Source of the DNA: Dyella silvae | Lineage (GTDB): Bacteria > Pseudomonadota > Gammaproteobacteria > Xanthomonadales > Rhodanobacteraceae | DNA length: 64,000 bases | Direction of reading: 5' to 3' | NCBI RefSeq assembly: GCF_026421305.1 | Contig: NZ_JAPJBQ010000004.1 | Coordinates: forward strand, 282,053 to 346,052 | In this document: positions 17,245 through 27,377 of the stretch, piece after piece | Layout of the letters: every line of letters begins with the position of its first letter | How positions within the stretch are numbered: the stretch's first letter is position 1 | The notes under the pieces: model-generated | What the model saw: only the letters and a program-made list of their open reading frames with translations | Told to the model about the DNA's origin: nothing | Database searches by the model: none | Program-made: the position numbers and the translations under genes

Positions 17245-19014
17245 TTATTTCTTCTTCGGAATGTACAGATCGGTGATGGTGCCTTCGTAGACCTCGGCCG
17301 CCATGCCCACCGATTCGCCAAGCGTCGGATGCGGATGGATGGTGAGGCCGATATCAGCGGCTTCCGCGCCCATCTCGATCGCAAGACACAGCTCGCTGAT
17401 CAGGTCACCCGCGTGCGGACCGATGATGGCGGCGCCGACGACGCGATGCGTTTCTTCGTCGAAGATCAGCTTGGTGAAGCCTTCCGTGCGATCGATACCG
17501 ATGGCGCGACCACTGGCCGCCCACGGGAACTTGCCCACGCCGACCTTCAGGCCCTTTTCCTTCGCTTCACGCTCGGTCACGCCGACCCATGCCACTTCGG
17601 GATCGGTGAACGCCACCGACGGAATCACGCGCGCATCGAAATAGCTCTTCATGCCTGCGACCACTTCCGCCGCCACGCGCGCCTCATGCGTGGCCTTGTG
17701 CGCCAGCATCGGCTGACCCACCAGATCACCGATGGCGTAGATGTGCTTCACATTGGTGCGCATCTGCGTGTCGACGTTGATGAAGCCGCGATCGGTCACC
17801 GCCACGCCGGCCTTGTCCGCGCCGATCTTGTTGCCGTTGGGCGAGCGGCCCACGGCGACCAGCACGCGGTCGAACACGGTGGTTTCGGGAATGCTCTCGC
17901 CTTCGTAGCTGACCTCGATGCCCTTCTTGGTGGCCTTGGCCTCCACCACCTTGGTCTTGAGGTGCACGCCCTTGAGCTTTTTAGCCAGTCGCTGCGCCAG
18001 CGGCTTGATCAGATCGGCATCGGTACCGGGGATGATCTGGTCCATGAACTCGACCACGGTCACTTCACTGCCGAGCGCAGAGTACACCGTGGCCATTTCC
18101 AGACCGATGATGCCGCCGCCCACAACCAACAACTTCTTCGGCACTTCCTTCAGCTCGAGCGCGCCGGTGGAATCCATGATGCGCTCGTCGTCCCACGGGA
18201 ACGCAGGCAGCTTCACCGACTGCGAACCCGCGGCGATGATGGCGTTCTCGAAACGGAGCAGCTTGGTACCGTCGGCCGTCTGGACTTCCATTTCATTCGG
18301 CGAAATGAACGTACCCACGCCCTGAACCGTACGCACCTTGCGCTGCTTCGCCATGCCGGACAGACCGCCGGTGAGCTTGCCGACCACCTTGGTCTTGAAG
18401 TCGCGCAGCTTGTCGAGATCGATCTTCGGCGCGCCGAAGCTGACGCCATGCGCAGCCATCGCCTCGGCCTCGTCGATCACCGCTGCGGCGTGCAGCAGTG
18501 CCTTCGACGGAATGCAGCCCACGTTGAGGCAGACGCCACCCAGGCTGGCATAGCGCTCGACCAGCACGGTGTCGACGCCGAGGTCGGCGGCGCGGAACGC
18601 CGCGGTGTAGCCGCCGGGGCCGGAGCCGAGCACGACCAGCTTGCATTCGATGTCGGGGGTACGACCGGAAGCGCCAGCCGCCTTCGGTGCGGCCGCAGCG
18701 GCGGGAGCAGCAGCCGGCGCGGGCGCCGGTGCCGGAGCTGCAGTCTTGGGCGCTTCGGCCTTGGCGGCGCCGTCAGCGGCTTCCAGCACGGCGATCACCG
18801 CACCTTCGGACACTTCGTCGCCCACTTTGACTTTCAGTTCCTTGATCACGCCGGCGGCGCTGGAGGGAATCTCCATGGTCGCCTTGTCCGATTCGAGCGT
18901 GATCAGGCTCTGTTCCTTGGCGACGGTGTCGCCGACCTTCACCAGCACCTCGATCACCGGCACGTTGTCGTGACCGCCGATGTCGGGGACTTTGATTTCG
19001 ATGGTGCTTGCCAT
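17245..19014 (-). CDS. lpdA: Dihydrolipoyl dehydrogenase (E3) with N-terminal lipoyl domain
   Basis: Reoxidises dihydrolipoamide in the pyruvate dehydrogenase complex, passing electrons through FAD and a disulfide to NAD+. Protein of 589 residues: an N-terminal lipoyl domain with the modified Lys in ESDKATME (Lys44), an Ala/Pro linker (about 82-118), then the flavoprotein with [17 protein letters not shown], the redox pair CLNVGC (Cys162/Cys167), an NAD-binding [12 protein letters not shown], and the catalytic His-Glu region [10 protein letters not shown]3 with its own lipoyl domain is known in some proteobacteria. It lies downstream of aceF, about 100 bases away, with a REP-like element in the gap. 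Confidence 0.95.
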   Translation of the reverse strand: MASTIEIKVPDIGGHDNVPVIEVLVKVGDTVAKEQSLITLESDKATMEIPSSAAGVIKELKVKVGDEVSEGAVIAVLEAADGAAKAEAPKTAAPAPAPAPAAAPAAAAAPKAAGASGRTPDIECKLVVLGSGPGGYTAAFRAADLGVDTVLVERYASLGGVCLNVGCIPSKALLHAAAVIDEAEAMAAHGVSFGAPKIDLDKLRDFKTKVVGKLTGGLSGMAKQRKVRTVQGVGTFISPNEMEVQTADGTKLLRFENAIIAAGSQSVKLPAFPWDDERIMDSTGALELKEVPKKLLVVGGGIIGLEMATVYSALGSEVTVVEFMDQIIPGTDADLIKPLAQRLAKKLKGVHLKTKVVEAKATKKGIEVSYEGESIPETTVFDRVLVAVGRSPNGNKIGADKAGVAVTDRGFINVDTQMRTNVKHIYAIGDLVGQPMLAHKATHEARVAAEVVAGMKSYFDARVIPSVAFTDPEVAWVGVTEREAKEKGLKVGVGKFPWAASGRAIGIDRTEGFTKLIFDEETHRVVGAAIIGPHAGDLISELCLAIEMGAEAADIGLTIHPHPTLGESVGMAAEVYEGTITDLYIPKKK

Positions 19015-19055
19015 GGGGAATCCTTTAATTCTTTTCGCTGCGCATGAGAGGCGAC

Positions 19056-19103
19056 GCAAGATTGGCCCCTCACCCCGGCCCTCTCCCCGGAGGGGAGAGG
19101 GAG
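19056..19103. repeat. CCCTCTCCCCGGAGGGGAGAGGG-type palindrome
   Basis: A 48-base repeat with a perfect central palindrome, in the aceF-lpdA gap. An almost identical copy, including the leading GCAAGATTGG, lies at 33182-33229; related copies are at 43523-43560 (inverted) and 44494-44531. Confidence 0.8.
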
Positions 19104-19116
19104 CAAGGCAAGCGCG

Positions 19117-20787
19117 TCAGAGCAGCAGGCGGCGGATATCGCCCAGCTGCTGTGCGAGGAAGGAAGCGAAGCGCGCGGCGAGCGCGCCGTCGATCACGCG
19201 GTGGTCGTAGCTGAGCGACAGCGGCAGCATCAGGCGCGGCGCGAATTCCTTGCCGTTCCACACCGGCTTCATCGCCGCCTTGGACACGCCGAGGATGGCC
19301 ACTTCCGGTGCGTTGACGATCGGCGTGAACGCCGTGCCGCCGATACCGCCGAGCGAGGAGATGGAGAAACAGCCACCTGACATTTCGTTGGGGCCGAGCT
19401 TCTTGTCGCGCGCCTTCTTGGAGATCTCGCCGAGTTCGACCGCGAGGTCCAGCAGGCCCTTCTTGTCGCAATCGCGGATCACCGGCACCACCAGGCCATC
19501 GGGCGTGTCCACCGCGATGCCGATGTGGAAGTACTTCTTGAGGATCAGCTTCTCGCCGGTTTCATCGAGCGAGGCGTTGAACTGCGGGAACTTCTTCAGC
19601 GCCGCAACCACTGCCTTGATCTGGAACACCAGCGGGGTGACCTTGAGATCCTTGTTCTCTTCGCCAAGCTTCTTGCGGAAAGCTTCCAGCTCGGTGATGT
19701 CGGCGTCTTCGTGCTGGGTGACGTGCGGGATCATCGCCCAGTTGCGCGCCAGGTTCGCGCCCGAGATTTTCTGGATGCGCGACAGCGGCTTCTCTTCGAT
19801 CTCGCCGAACTTGCTGAAGTCGACCTTCGGCCACGGCAGCAGGTTGAGACCGCCACCCGCAGCCACCGCAGCGCCGGTCGGGCGTGCGCCCGAAGCAAGC
19901 GCGTGCTTCACATAGCCGGTGACGTCTTCGCGCTGAATGCGGCCACCACGGCCACTGCCCTTCACTTGACGAATATCCACACCCAGCTCGCGCGCAAAGG
20001 CGCGAATGGCCGGGCTGGCATACGGCGCATCGCCCGGCATGACGATCTTGGAATCGAACGGCGGACGCGCGGTCGGCGGGACATCGCCTTCCGGCGCATT
20101 ACCCGGAAGCACGCCACGGGCCGCAATCGGCTCGGGCTTCTCTTCCACCTTCGGCGCTTCCACCTTGGCCGGCGCAGGTGCTGCGGCGGGTGCGCCACCG
20201 ACCGCTTCCACCAGGGCGATCAGGCTGCCTTCGGATAGCTCGTCGCCCACCTTGACCTTGATCTCTTTCACCACGCCCGCGAACGGGGCCGGCACTTCCA
20301 TCGTGGCCTTGTCCGATTCGAGCGTGATCAGGCTCTGATCCTTGGTGATGGTGTCGCCCACCTTCACAAGGATTTCGATGACCGGCACGTCGCTGCTCCC
20401 GATATCCGGCACCAGCACTTCGCGCACGCCGCCGCTGGCAGCAGGTGCTGCGGCAGGTGCGGGAGCGGGTGCAGGGGCCGGCGCTGCCTTGGCGGGCGCC
20501 TCAGCCTTGGCCGGCGCGGCCTGCTTGGGTGCGGGTGCTGCGGCGTCGCCGTCGGCCTCGATGATGGCGATCAGGGCGCCTTCGGACACTTCATCGCCCA
20601 CTTTGAGCTTGATTTCCTTCACCGTACCCGCGAACGGGGCCGGCACTTCCATGGTCGCCTTGTCCGACTCCAGCGTGACCAGGCCTTGCTCCTTGGCCAC
20701 CTTGTCGCCTGGTTTCACCAGCACTTCGATCACCGGCACATTTTCGCTGCCGATATCGGGAACGCGTGCTTCTTTGAGGTCGGCCAT
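19117..20787 (-). CDS. aceF: Dihydrolipoamide acetyltransferase (E2) of pyruvate dehydrogenase
   Basis: Core of the PDH complex; moves acetyl groups from E1 to CoA. The 556-residue protein has two lipoyl domains with modified lysines in ESDKATME (Lys43 and Lys159), each followed by an Ala/Pro/Lys swinging linker, a peripheral-subunit-binding domain (about 255-292; [14 protein letters not shown]) and the acetyltransferase domain, ending with catalytic [10 protein letters not shown] (His529, Asp533). I chose the ATG at 20787, behind TAGGAG; the open frame extends 40 codons upstream but lacks similarity. lpdA follows. The E1 gene is about 20 kb away at 40619. Confidence 0.95.
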   Translation of the reverse strand: MADLKEARVPDIGSENVPVIEVLVKPGDKVAKEQGLVTLESDKATMEVPAPFAGTVKEIKLKVGDEVSEGALIAIIEADGDAAAPAPKQAAPAKAEAPAKAAPAPAPAPAPAAAPAASGGVREVLVPDIGSSDVPVIEILVKVGDTITKDQSLITLESDKATMEVPAPFAGVVKEIKVKVGDELSEGSLIALVEAVGGAPAAAPAPAKVEAPKVEEKPEPIAARGVLPGNAPEGDVPPTARPPFDSKIVMPGDAPYASPAIRAFARELGVDIRQVKGSGRGGRIQREDVTGYVKHALASGARPTGAAVAAGGGLNLLPWPKVDFSKFGEIEEKPLSRIQKISGANLARNWAMIPHVTQHEDADITELEAFRKKLGEENKDLKVTPLVFQIKAVVAALKKFPQFNASLDETGEKLILKKYFHIGIAVDTPDGLVVPVIRDCDKKGLLDLAVELGEISKKARDKKLGPNEMSGGCFSISSLGGIGGTAFTPIVNAPEVAILGVSKAAMKPVWNGKEFAPRLMLPLSLSYDHRVIDGALAARFASFLAQQLGDIRRLLL

Positions 20788-20928
20788 GGTTTCTCCTACG
20801 GATGGCGATGGCGTGCCGGCGGGGATGACGGCCGCATAAGGGCCCAATGATAACGAACGACACCCGTTTCTGGACGGTTTTGGATCGTTTGAAGCCACCA
20901 TTCGCATACGTATGCAAGGACTGACATG

Positions 20929-21762
20929 TCAGGCGGCCTGATCGGGAAGATGGCCCTCGACCGTCGTCAGCTGGCGCCGGGTGAGCGGGATGCTGATGCC
21001 CTCCGCGCCAAAGCGCTCCTTGACCCCTCGCACCAGATCCGTCTGGGTGCCCCAGACGTCGCTGCTGCGGACATGGGCGCGCAGCACCAGCACCACGGCG
21101 CTCTCGCCAAGGCCTTCGGTCCAGACTCCCGGCTCGGGGTCGCGCAGGATGCGTGCGTCAGCGGCGTAGAGCTCGCGGATCACCTCCATGGCCCGGCCCA
21201 TGTCGGCCTTGTAGTCGATGTTGACCCGCAGCTCGATACGGCGGGTGCCGCGGCGATTGAAATTGATGATGGCGTCCGAGCCGATCTTGGCGTTCGGCAC
21301 CACGGCCTCGCGGTTGTCGGCCATGACCAGCAGCGTATACATCAGGCTCACGCTTTCCACGGTGCCGTCGACACCGCCCGCGGTGATGAAGTCACCCACG
21401 CGGAAGGGCCGGAACACAATGAGCAGCACACCCCAGGCAAGGTTGCTGAGCGAGCCCTGCAGCGCCAGACCAATGGCCAGGCCGCCCGCGCCCAGCGCCG
21501 CCACCAGCGGCGCCGACGGCACGCCTGCCTGTTGCAGCGCCATCACGATCAACATCGCCACCAGCACGCCATTGATGACGTTGCGCAGGAAGCCGCTGAG
21601 TGTTTCATCGACATTCGCGCGCCGCATCGCACGCCGCGCAAAGTTAGCCACGCGCGCCGCCAGCCACAGGCCGATCAGCAATATCGCGATGGCGATGCCG
21701 ATGTTGACGAGACTGGTGATAACACCCTGGGAAAGGTGCAGACGCGACAGAAGTTCTTGCAT
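20929..21762 (-). CDS. Small-conductance mechanosensitive channel (MscS family)
   Basis: Protein of 277 residues, close to the minimal MscS size, with three N-terminal membrane helices; the third is the Gly/Ala-rich pore helix (APLVAALGAGGLAIGLALQG). It continues into the beta domain (FRPFRVGDFI, GTVESVSLMYT, VVPNAKIGSDAIINF) and the C-terminal alpha/beta domain. It should open under membrane tension to release solutes during hypo-osmotic shock. It is expressed in the same direction as aceF-lpdA but lies downstream of the DUF2884 gene and is probably independent. Confidence 0.93.
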   Translation of the reverse strand: MQELLSRLHLSQGVITSLVNIGIAIAILLIGLWLAARVANFARRAMRRANVDETLSGFLRNVINGVLVAMLIVMALQQAGVPSAPLVAALGAGGLAIGLALQGSLSNLAWGVLLIVFRPFRVGDFITAGGVDGTVESVSLMYTLLVMADNREAVVPNAKIGSDAIINFNRRGTRRIELRVNIDYKADMGRAMEVIRELYAADARILRDPEPGVWTEGLGESAVVLVLRAHVRSSDVWGTQTDLVRGVKERFGAEGISIPLTRRQLTTVEGHLPDQAA

Positions 21763-21917
21763 GGGTCAGTGGCTCATCAGTGACAAACGCCGGAAAGCCT
21801 AGCAGCCCATCAATCAAGGTTCCGTTGTGCTTGCGGCGCATAAAAATGCCGCGCCTGGCAAGCAGGTGCGGCACGAGGGGTAGTACCAGGGGTCGTACTG
21901 GGGAGCCGACCTTGGAA

Positions 21918-22754
21918 TCAACGCACGGGGTCGCCTCCATCGGCGCGTGCGCTATTCGTGGCTGTAACCAGCTTCTTGTTATCAGGGTTGTTTCGCGAAA
22001 GCAGCCGCAGCGGCGAGCCATCCGGCAGGCGGAATTTGAATTGCTGTTGGAGCAGATCCAACGAACCCAGCCGCGGGCACAAGGCGTCGACGCGTTTATC
22101 CAGCTCGTGGCTGCGTGCGTTCACCTCGTGATCGATCGATGTATCCAGCGATTCCGCGCGTGCCTGCAGCGCGGCCACCTTGCGCTGATCGCCACTCAGC
22201 GCCGCCGTCACCGCCGAGCCGGCGACCTTGCCGGCCAGATCAGACGCGGTGGATTGCACGCCCTGCTCCATCACATCGTCCAGTTCGTGCGGCTTCCACT
22301 CGCCTTTGCCGAGACTGCCATCGACGCGTGCCAGGGCCTGCTCGCGATAGCGATCCAGCCGATCGATCATGTCTCTGCGATCGCTCTCGTTGTCGACGAA
22401 CGTCAGCATGACGGTGCGTATCGCGGCATAGCCGATGTTGATGCCTTCGCGGGTCACCGCAGCCACCTCGGGCAACAACGCACGCACCTGCCGCTCGTAG
22501 TCACGCAGTCGCGCGGCGTCATCGGCAGACACGGTGACATCGCGGCCATCCACACGCAGATGCCCGTCGTGCATGAAGACGTCGCTCGCCTTGCCGCTGT
22601 CGCGATGAAAGCCGATGCCATCGGGCGTGACCTGGACGTCGTAGTCGGTGGTGTAGCCGCAATGATCACCATGGACCTGAAGGTCATGCGCCTTCGCGGC
22701 GCCGCCCACGACAACCCCCGTGGCAAACAGGCTGGCCAGAATCAGGGTGCGCAT
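21918..22754 (-). CDS. DUF2884 family exported protein (copy 1)
   Basis: Protein of 278 residues with a signal peptide (MRTLILASLFATGVVVGGAAKA). The mature part starts with HGDHCGYTTDYDVQVTPDGIGF and runs into a helical region with YERQVRALLPEVAAVTREG, the typical DUF2884 (YggN-like) pattern. The family is periplasmic and uncharacterised. A shorter paralogue is at 28833-29585; both share the N-terminal Cys and the segment in which a duplex of Asp/Arg residues precedes an 'LPEV/LEPR' helix. Overall identity between the two is low. Confidence 0.8.
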   Translation of the reverse strand: MRTLILASLFATGVVVGGAAKAHDLQVHGDHCGYTTDYDVQVTPDGIGFHRDSGKASDVFMHDGHLRVDGRDVTVSADDAARLRDYERQVRALLPEVAAVTREGINIGYAAIRTVMLTFVDNESDRRDMIDRLDRYREQALARVDGSLGKGEWKPHELDDVMEQGVQSTASDLAGKVAGSAVTAALSGDQRKVAALQARAESLDTSIDHEVNARSHELDKRVDALCPRLGSLDLLQQQFKFRLPDGSPLRLLSRNNPDNKKLVTATNSARADGGDPVR

Positions 22755-22953
22755 TGTCTACACCTCCCTATGCCGCGGCGTGCGAAGACCGCACCGCTTC
22801 GGGCGGACGATGCGCCGCAGCACGCCGCCGGACATGGGCCAGGTGTCATGCCGTGCCATCGGTCATGGACCTTTCATGACGCAGTGCGCATAGGCAGCCA
22901 TGCGCAGGCACGCTAAGTTCGCCGGCAGGTATCACCATGAGGGGAGTCGTGGG

Positions 22954-24612
22954 ATGCAGCAGGGGTGGGATGCGATCGTGGTGGGCGCCGGCCTGGCCGG
23001 ACTAACCGCCGCCACGGAGTTGGCCGATGCCGGCAAGCGGGTGCTGGTGATGGATCAGGAGCCGGAGCAGAGCCTGGGGGGACAGGCGTTCTGGTCGTTT
23101 GGGGGACTGTTTTTCGTCGACTCGCCGGAACAGCGGCGCATGGGTGTGCGCGACTCGCATGCGCTGGCGCTGGCTGACTGGATGGGCACGGCAGCATTCG
23201 ACCGGGTGGAGGATCGCTGGCCGCGACGCTGGGCCGAGGCGTATGTCGACTTTGCGGCGGGCGAGAAGCGCCACTGGCTGCATGCCATGGGCATGCGCTG
23301 GTTTCCCGTGGTCGGCTGGGCCGAGCGTGGTGGGCACGGCGCCATTGGGCATGGCAATTCCGTACCGCGCTTTCACGTCACCTGGGGCACCGGGCCGGGC
23401 GTGATCGAACCCTTCGTTCGGCGCGCCCGCGCAGCAGAGGCCAAAGGAACGCTGCAGTTCGGATTCCGCCATCGCGTGGATGAGCTGATCGTGGAAGCAG
23501 GCGCCGTGGTCGGTGTGCGCGGCAGCGTGCTCGCGCCCGATGGCATGGAGCGTGGCAAACCCAGCTCGCGCGACGTGCTGCATGGTTTCGAGCACCGCTC
23601 GCAGGTAGTGATCGTGGCCTCCGGTGGCATCGGCGGCAATCACGCCCTCGTTCGGCGCAACTGGCCGGAGCGGTTGGGGCCACCACCGGCGCACATGCTT
23701 TGCGGTGTTCCCGCGCACGTGGATGGCCGCATGCTGGGCATCAGCGAGGCTGCGGGTGCGAGCCTGATCAACCGCGACCGCATGTGGCATTACGTGGAGG
23801 GCATCGAGAACTGGCATCCGATCTGGCCCAAGCACGCCATCCGCATTCTGCCCGGCCCGTCATCGCTCTGGTTCGACGCCACCGGCAAGCGATTACCCGG
23901 TCCGTTGTGGCCGGGCTTCGACACGCTGGGCACGCTCGAGCATCTGCGCGGCACCGGCCATGACTACAGCTGGTTCGTGCTCGATCAGCAAATCATCCGC
24001 CGCGAGTTTGCGCTTTCCGGGTCGGAGCAGAATCCCGACCTCACCGGCAAGAGTTGGCGGCAAGTGGCCAAACGCGCCATCGGCAAGGGCGCGCCGGCGC
24101 CGGTGGAAGCGTTCAAGCAACATGGTCGCGACTTCATCGTGCGCGACACGCTGGAAGCCCTGGTCGACGGCATGAATGCGCTGGCCGGCAATCAGCTGCT
24201 CGACGTGGCGCAGATCCGTCGCGAGATCGAGGCGCGCGATCTGCAGTTCGACAACCCGTTTGCGAAGGATAGTCAGGTGATGGCCATCCATAACGCCCGG
24301 CGATATCGCGGCGACAAACTGGTGCGCGTCGCCAAGCCACACCGCTTGCTGGACCCGGCCAACGGCCCATTGATCGCCGTGCGGTTGAACATTCTCACGC
24401 GCAAAACGCTGGGCGGCCTCGAAACCGATCTCGATGGACGGGTGCTTGGACAGGATGGCCAGCCGTTGCCGGGACTCTACGCAGCGGGAGAAGCTGCGGG
24501 TTTCGGTGGCGGCGGATTGCACGGCTATCGCGCACTGGAAGGCAGCTTCCTGGGCGGGTGCATGTTCTCGGGCCGCGTCGCCGGTCGTGCAGCGGCGGCA
24601 GCCATCGCATGA
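22954..24612 (+). CDS. FAD-dependent dehydrogenase (fumarate reductase/KstD-like flavoprotein)
   Basis: Protein of 552 residues. The N-terminal dinucleotide-binding motif (VVGAGLAGLTAATELADAG, Gly11-Gly16) and the C-terminal FAD-closing segment (LYAAGEAAGFGGGGLHGY) place it in the FAD_binding_2 group with 3-ketosteroid-delta1-dehydrogenases and fumarate reductases. Cytosolic oxidoreductase; substrate unknown. I chose the ATG at 22954, behind GGGGAG. Its stop overlaps the start of the next gene in an ATGA, so the two are translationally coupled; the partner is a ketopantoate-reductase-like enzyme. Confidence 0.88.
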   Translation: MQQGWDAIVVGAGLAGLTAATELADAGKRVLVMDQEPEQSLGGQAFWSFGGLFFVDSPEQRRMGVRDSHALALADWMGTAAFDRVEDRWPRRWAEAYVDFAAGEKRHWLHAMGMRWFPVVGWAERGGHGAIGHGNSVPRFHVTWGTGPGVIEPFVRRARAAEAKGTLQFGFRHRVDELIVEAGAVVGVRGSVLAPDGMERGKPSSRDVLHGFEHRSQVVIVASGGIGGNHALVRRNWPERLGPPPAHMLCGVPAHVDGRMLGISEAAGASLINRDRMWHYVEGIENWHPIWPKHAIRILPGPSSLWFDATGKRLPGPLWPGFDTLGTLEHLRGTGHDYSWFVLDQQIIRREFALSGSEQNPDLTGKSWRQVAKRAIGKGAPAPVEAFKQHGRDFIVRDTLEALVDGMNALAGNQLLDVAQIRREIEARDLQFDNPFAKDSQVMAIHNARRYRGDKLVRVAKPHRLLDPANGPLIAVRLNILTRKTLGGLETDLDGRVLGQDGQPLPGLYAAGEAAGFGGGGLHGYRALEGSFLGGCMFSGRVAGRAAAAAIA

Positions 24613-25631
24613 GTGTGCACGCGTTGCCACGCATCGCCATCTATGGCGCGGGCAGCGTCGGCGGCTATCTGGCCGCCCGCCTGCACGAGCATGCCCGCAT
24701 CACCTGCATAGGCCGTCGCCGTGTGATGGATGCGTGGCGCCTGCACGGTCTCGACTGGAGTGACCTGCAAGGCGGCCACGAACACGTGGCCGCCAAAGAG
24801 GTGGAACTGCAGATCAATCCCTTCGCCGCCGCCAAGGCACACCTGGTGCTGGTCACCGTGAAATCCTCCGCCACCGAAACCGTGGCGAGCGAACTGGCGA
24901 ACGTGGTGGCACCCGGCGTTCCCGTCATCAGTTTCCAGAACGGACTGCACAACGCCGAGATACTTCGTGCTGCGCTGCCGGGCCATCCGGTGCTGACCGG
25001 CATGGTGCCGTTCAACGTGCTGCAACGCGTGCCGGGCGATTTCCATCAGGGTTCGGGCGGCGAGCTGATGGTGGAAAATCACGCCTCGCTCGCCGCGTTT
25101 CATCCGATCTTTGCCGCCGCAGGATTGCCGATGATCGCCCGCAACGACATGGCTTCCGTCCTGGCGGCCAAGTTGTTGCTCAACCTCAACAACGCGCTGA
25201 ATGCCTTGTCCGACCTGCCGCTGAAGGACGAGCTGTCACAGCGCGACTGGCGTCGCTGCCTGGCGTTGGCGCAACGCGAAGCGCTTGACGTGTTTGCCGC
25301 CGCGAACATCCATCCAGCCAAGCTCACCCCGCTGCCGCCACAGTGGTTGCCGCGCGTGCTGGAGATGCGAGATGCATGGTTCCGCCGTCTCGCCTCGCGA
25401 CTGCTCGCGATTGACCCGGTGGCGCGATCGTCCATGTGGGAGGACCTGCAACGCGGCCGCCCCACGGAGGTGGATGCGATCAACGGCGAGGTGGTGCGGA
25501 TAGCCGCGCAGCATCACGTAGCGGCACCAGTGAATGCGCGACTCGTGACGCTGGTTCATGAGGCGGAACAGGCACGGCGCGCATGGAGTGCGCAAGACAT
25601 GCTCGCCGAGCTGCATCACGCCCTTTTGTAG
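24609..25631 (+). CDS. Ketopantoate reductase family protein (PanE/ApbA-like)
   Basis: Protein of 340 residues with an N-terminal Rossmann motif (IYGAGSVGGYLAARL) and the PanE pattern: LVLVTVKSSATE, ISFQNGLHNAE, the Lys in VLAAKLLLNLNNALNAL and a late region (SSMWEDLQRGRPTEVDAINGEVV) typical of ApbA_C. It could reduce 2-dehydropantoate to pantoate with NADPH in CoA synthesis, but members of this family also act on other 2-oxo acids, and the coupling to an FAD dehydrogenase suggests a different substrate. The stop codon lies inside a REP-like palindrome. Confidence 0.85.
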   Translation: MSVHALPRIAIYGAGSVGGYLAARLHEHARITCIGRRRVMDAWRLHGLDWSDLQGGHEHVAAKEVELQINPFAAAKAHLVLVTVKSSATETVASELANVVAPGVPVISFQNGLHNAEILRAALPGHPVLTGMVPFNVLQRVPGDFHQGSGGELMVENHASLAAFHPIFAAAGLPMIARNDMASVLAAKLLLNLNNALNALSDLPLKDELSQRDWRRCLALAQREALDVFAAANIHPAKLTPLPPQWLPRVLEMRDAWFRRLASRLLAIDPVARSSMWEDLQRGRPTEVDAINGEVVRIAAQHHVAAPVNARLVTLVHEAEQARRAWSAQDMLAELHHALL

Positions 25632-25654
25632 GAGCGCACTTGTGCGCTCCTGCA
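25627..25654. repeat. Single REP-like palindrome, GGAGCGCAC family
   Basis: TGTAGGAGCGCAC and its complement form a perfect hairpin with a TT loop. It overlaps the TAG stop of the PanE-like gene and lies between that gene and the convergent ltrA. Confidence 0.8.
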
Positions 25655-25666
25655 GAGGGCCGGCCA

Positions 25667-26887
25667 TTACTCACTCGCGGAGCTGTACACATCCCGGTGC
25701 AAGCGACGCAGCGCCGCCGCCTCCCACGCGGCCGATATCACCAGCACTGCCGTCGTGCATGCAGCCAGCCACAACACGGACATCGACAGCGCCGGCAACA
25801 GCAACGCCGCGAGCAACAGCAGTCCACCCAGATGCGATAACGGAAAGCGGGTGTGATTGATGGCCTGCTTGAAGAACGCGTTGCCCAGGAGGTAAAGCGC
25901 AGGGCCGCCGATCAGCACCGCCATCTGAGCCACATCGACGGTCGCGTGTGGGTGGCTGAGGCTCAATTCGTCACCGACTGCACTCACCACGATGCCCGCC
26001 ACGATCGGCAGATGCAGGTACGTATAACCTAATCGCGCTTCCCGTCCCGGATCACTGGATTGCCGCATGGCGCGGCTGCCACGCTCGGCGGCGAGATCGA
26101 AGTAAATCCACCACATCGCCACGCATCCGATAAACGCTGTCATGAAGGCGAACCAGGCTTCCGCCGTACGTGCGCTCGCGGCAAAACTGCTGCCGGTCAC
26201 CACCACCGATTCGCCCAGTGCAATGATCACGAACAAGCTGCAGCGTTCGGCAAAGTGGCCGCCCTCCACGTCCCACTCGCTGGTCGTCGAGCGCCCGAGC
26301 CCCGGCACGTAAAAGAACGCAGCCGGCCCCAGGTACTCGATAGTCATGGCCACTACCCATAGGGCGAAACGTGCCTGACCATCCAACAGAGCGCCGGTCA
26401 GCCACAGCACGCCGGAGGCCGCCAGCCAGCTGGTGATGCGATAAAAGTTGCGGCGCGCTGCCAAGGGCGAATGGCGCAGCGCCCAGACCATGAACAGCGA
26501 TCGTCCCACCTGCATAAAGGTGTAGGCGCCTGCGAACAGCAGCGCGTGTCCATCAAAAGCCTGGGGCAAGGACGTGGAGAGCAGCAGACCCGCCAGCATC
26601 AGCACCAGCATCAACAGACGCACCGCCAGCCGTTCCGGATCCAGCCAGTTGGTGATCCATCCGGTGAAGATCCACACCCACCACACGGCAAGGAACAGCA
26701 ACAGCACATGCAAGGCGCCAAGCACGCTGAGATCCCCCAGCAACGTGTGGGAGAGCTGAGTCACCGCATAGACAAACACCAGATCGAAGAACAGCTCGAT
26801 ATTGGTGACCTTGCCATGCACGCCCGCCTGACGGGGACGCAGCAGGCTCGGCGGGTGACTCTCCGCCGCTTGTGGCACTTCGGACAT
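25667..26887 (-). CDS. Low temperature requirement protein A (LtrA) family membrane protein
   Basis: Protein of 406 residues with about twelve membrane segments. The N-terminal VTNIELFFDLVFVYAVTQLSH is the LtrA signature, and AERCSLFVIIALGESVV is a second conserved segment with acidic residues in the membrane. The Listeria founder was linked to growth at low temperature; the molecular function of the family is not known. It stands alone, convergent with the PanE-like gene. Confidence 0.88.
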   Translation of the reverse strand: MSEVPQAAESHPPSLLRPRQAGVHGKVTNIELFFDLVFVYAVTQLSHTLLGDLSVLGALHVLLLFLAVWWVWIFTGWITNWLDPERLAVRLLMLVLMLAGLLLSTSLPQAFDGHALLFAGAYTFMQVGRSLFMVWALRHSPLAARRNFYRITSWLAASGVLWLTGALLDGQARFALWVVAMTIEYLGPAAFFYVPGLGRSTTSEWDVEGGHFAERCSLFVIIALGESVVVTGSSFAASARTAEAWFAFMTAFIGCVAMWWIYFDLAAERGSRAMRQSSDPGREARLGYTYLHLPIVAGIVVSAVGDELSLSHPHATVDVAQMAVLIGGPALYLLGNAFFKQAINHTRFPLSHLGGLLLLAALLLPALSMSVLWLAACTTAVLVISAAWEAAALRRLHRDVYSSASE

Positions 26888-26941
26888 GGATGCAGCCTCC
26901 CCAGGGACGCGAACGTTATCGCATGAGCCGCAGGGTCGCCG

Positions 26942-27259
26942 CTATCTTCCGCCGTCGCGGATGGCACTGACTTTGCCGTCGGCCACCACGATGGTGATGA
27001 CTCTGTCGCCGTGGCGGTATTGCCATTGCTCGCCAGCATCCGATGGCGAAGACGGGCGATGGGATTTGCCGCCCTTCTTTGAAGCTGCGCCCGCGGCGGA
27101 TTTGGCGTGAGCCCGGTGGCTTGGCTTGCCCAGCAACTCCACTACGCGTGTGGCGCTGTCGCCGACCACCAGCACCTGACTGCCTACCCGCAACGTGCCA
27201 CCGCCTGCGTGCGCTGCAAGAGCGAGCAGCAGGCAGACGCCTCCGAGCATGCGACGCAT
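26942..27259 (-). CDS. DUF2845 family small exported protein (copy 1)
   Basis: Protein of 105 residues with a signal peptide (cleavage after HAGG). LRVGSQVLVVGDSATRVVELLGKPS is the DUF2845 pattern, which resembles the small-protein-A/BamE beta-alpha fold, and the protein ends with a beta hairpin (ITIVVADGKVSAIRDGGR). A Lys/Ser/Ala-rich insertion of about 25 residues separates these parts and is absent from the neighbour at 27378. The start is preceded by AAGGAGGTGTC. Function unknown. Confidence 0.75.
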   Translation of the reverse strand: MRRMLGGVCLLLALAAHAGGGTLRVGSQVLVVGDSATRVVELLGKPSHRAHAKSAAGAASKKGGKSHRPSSPSDAGEQWQYRHGDRVITIVVADGKVSAIRDGGR

Positions 27260-27319
27260 GGACACCTCCTTGTGGTTACCGCCGCGCAAGACGCACGGCG
27301 GTACCACCTTAACGACGGA

Positions 27320-27347
27320 GGCTTATGCGACGGCAGATGCGTAAGCC
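27320..27347. repeat. Imperfect intergenic hairpin between the DUF2845 genes
   Basis: GGCTTATGCG pairs with the complementary GCGTAAGCC about nine bases away (with one mismatch). It lies downstream of the second DUF2845 gene in its direction and may end its transcript. Confidence 0.4.
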
Positions 27348-27377
27348 GCATCGGCGCGTAGGTCGTTCTCGCGATGC

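Noticed and set aside
17212..19047. A 611-codon plus-strand frame opposite lpdA
   Set aside because: Antisense shadow; lpdA has all E3 motifs.
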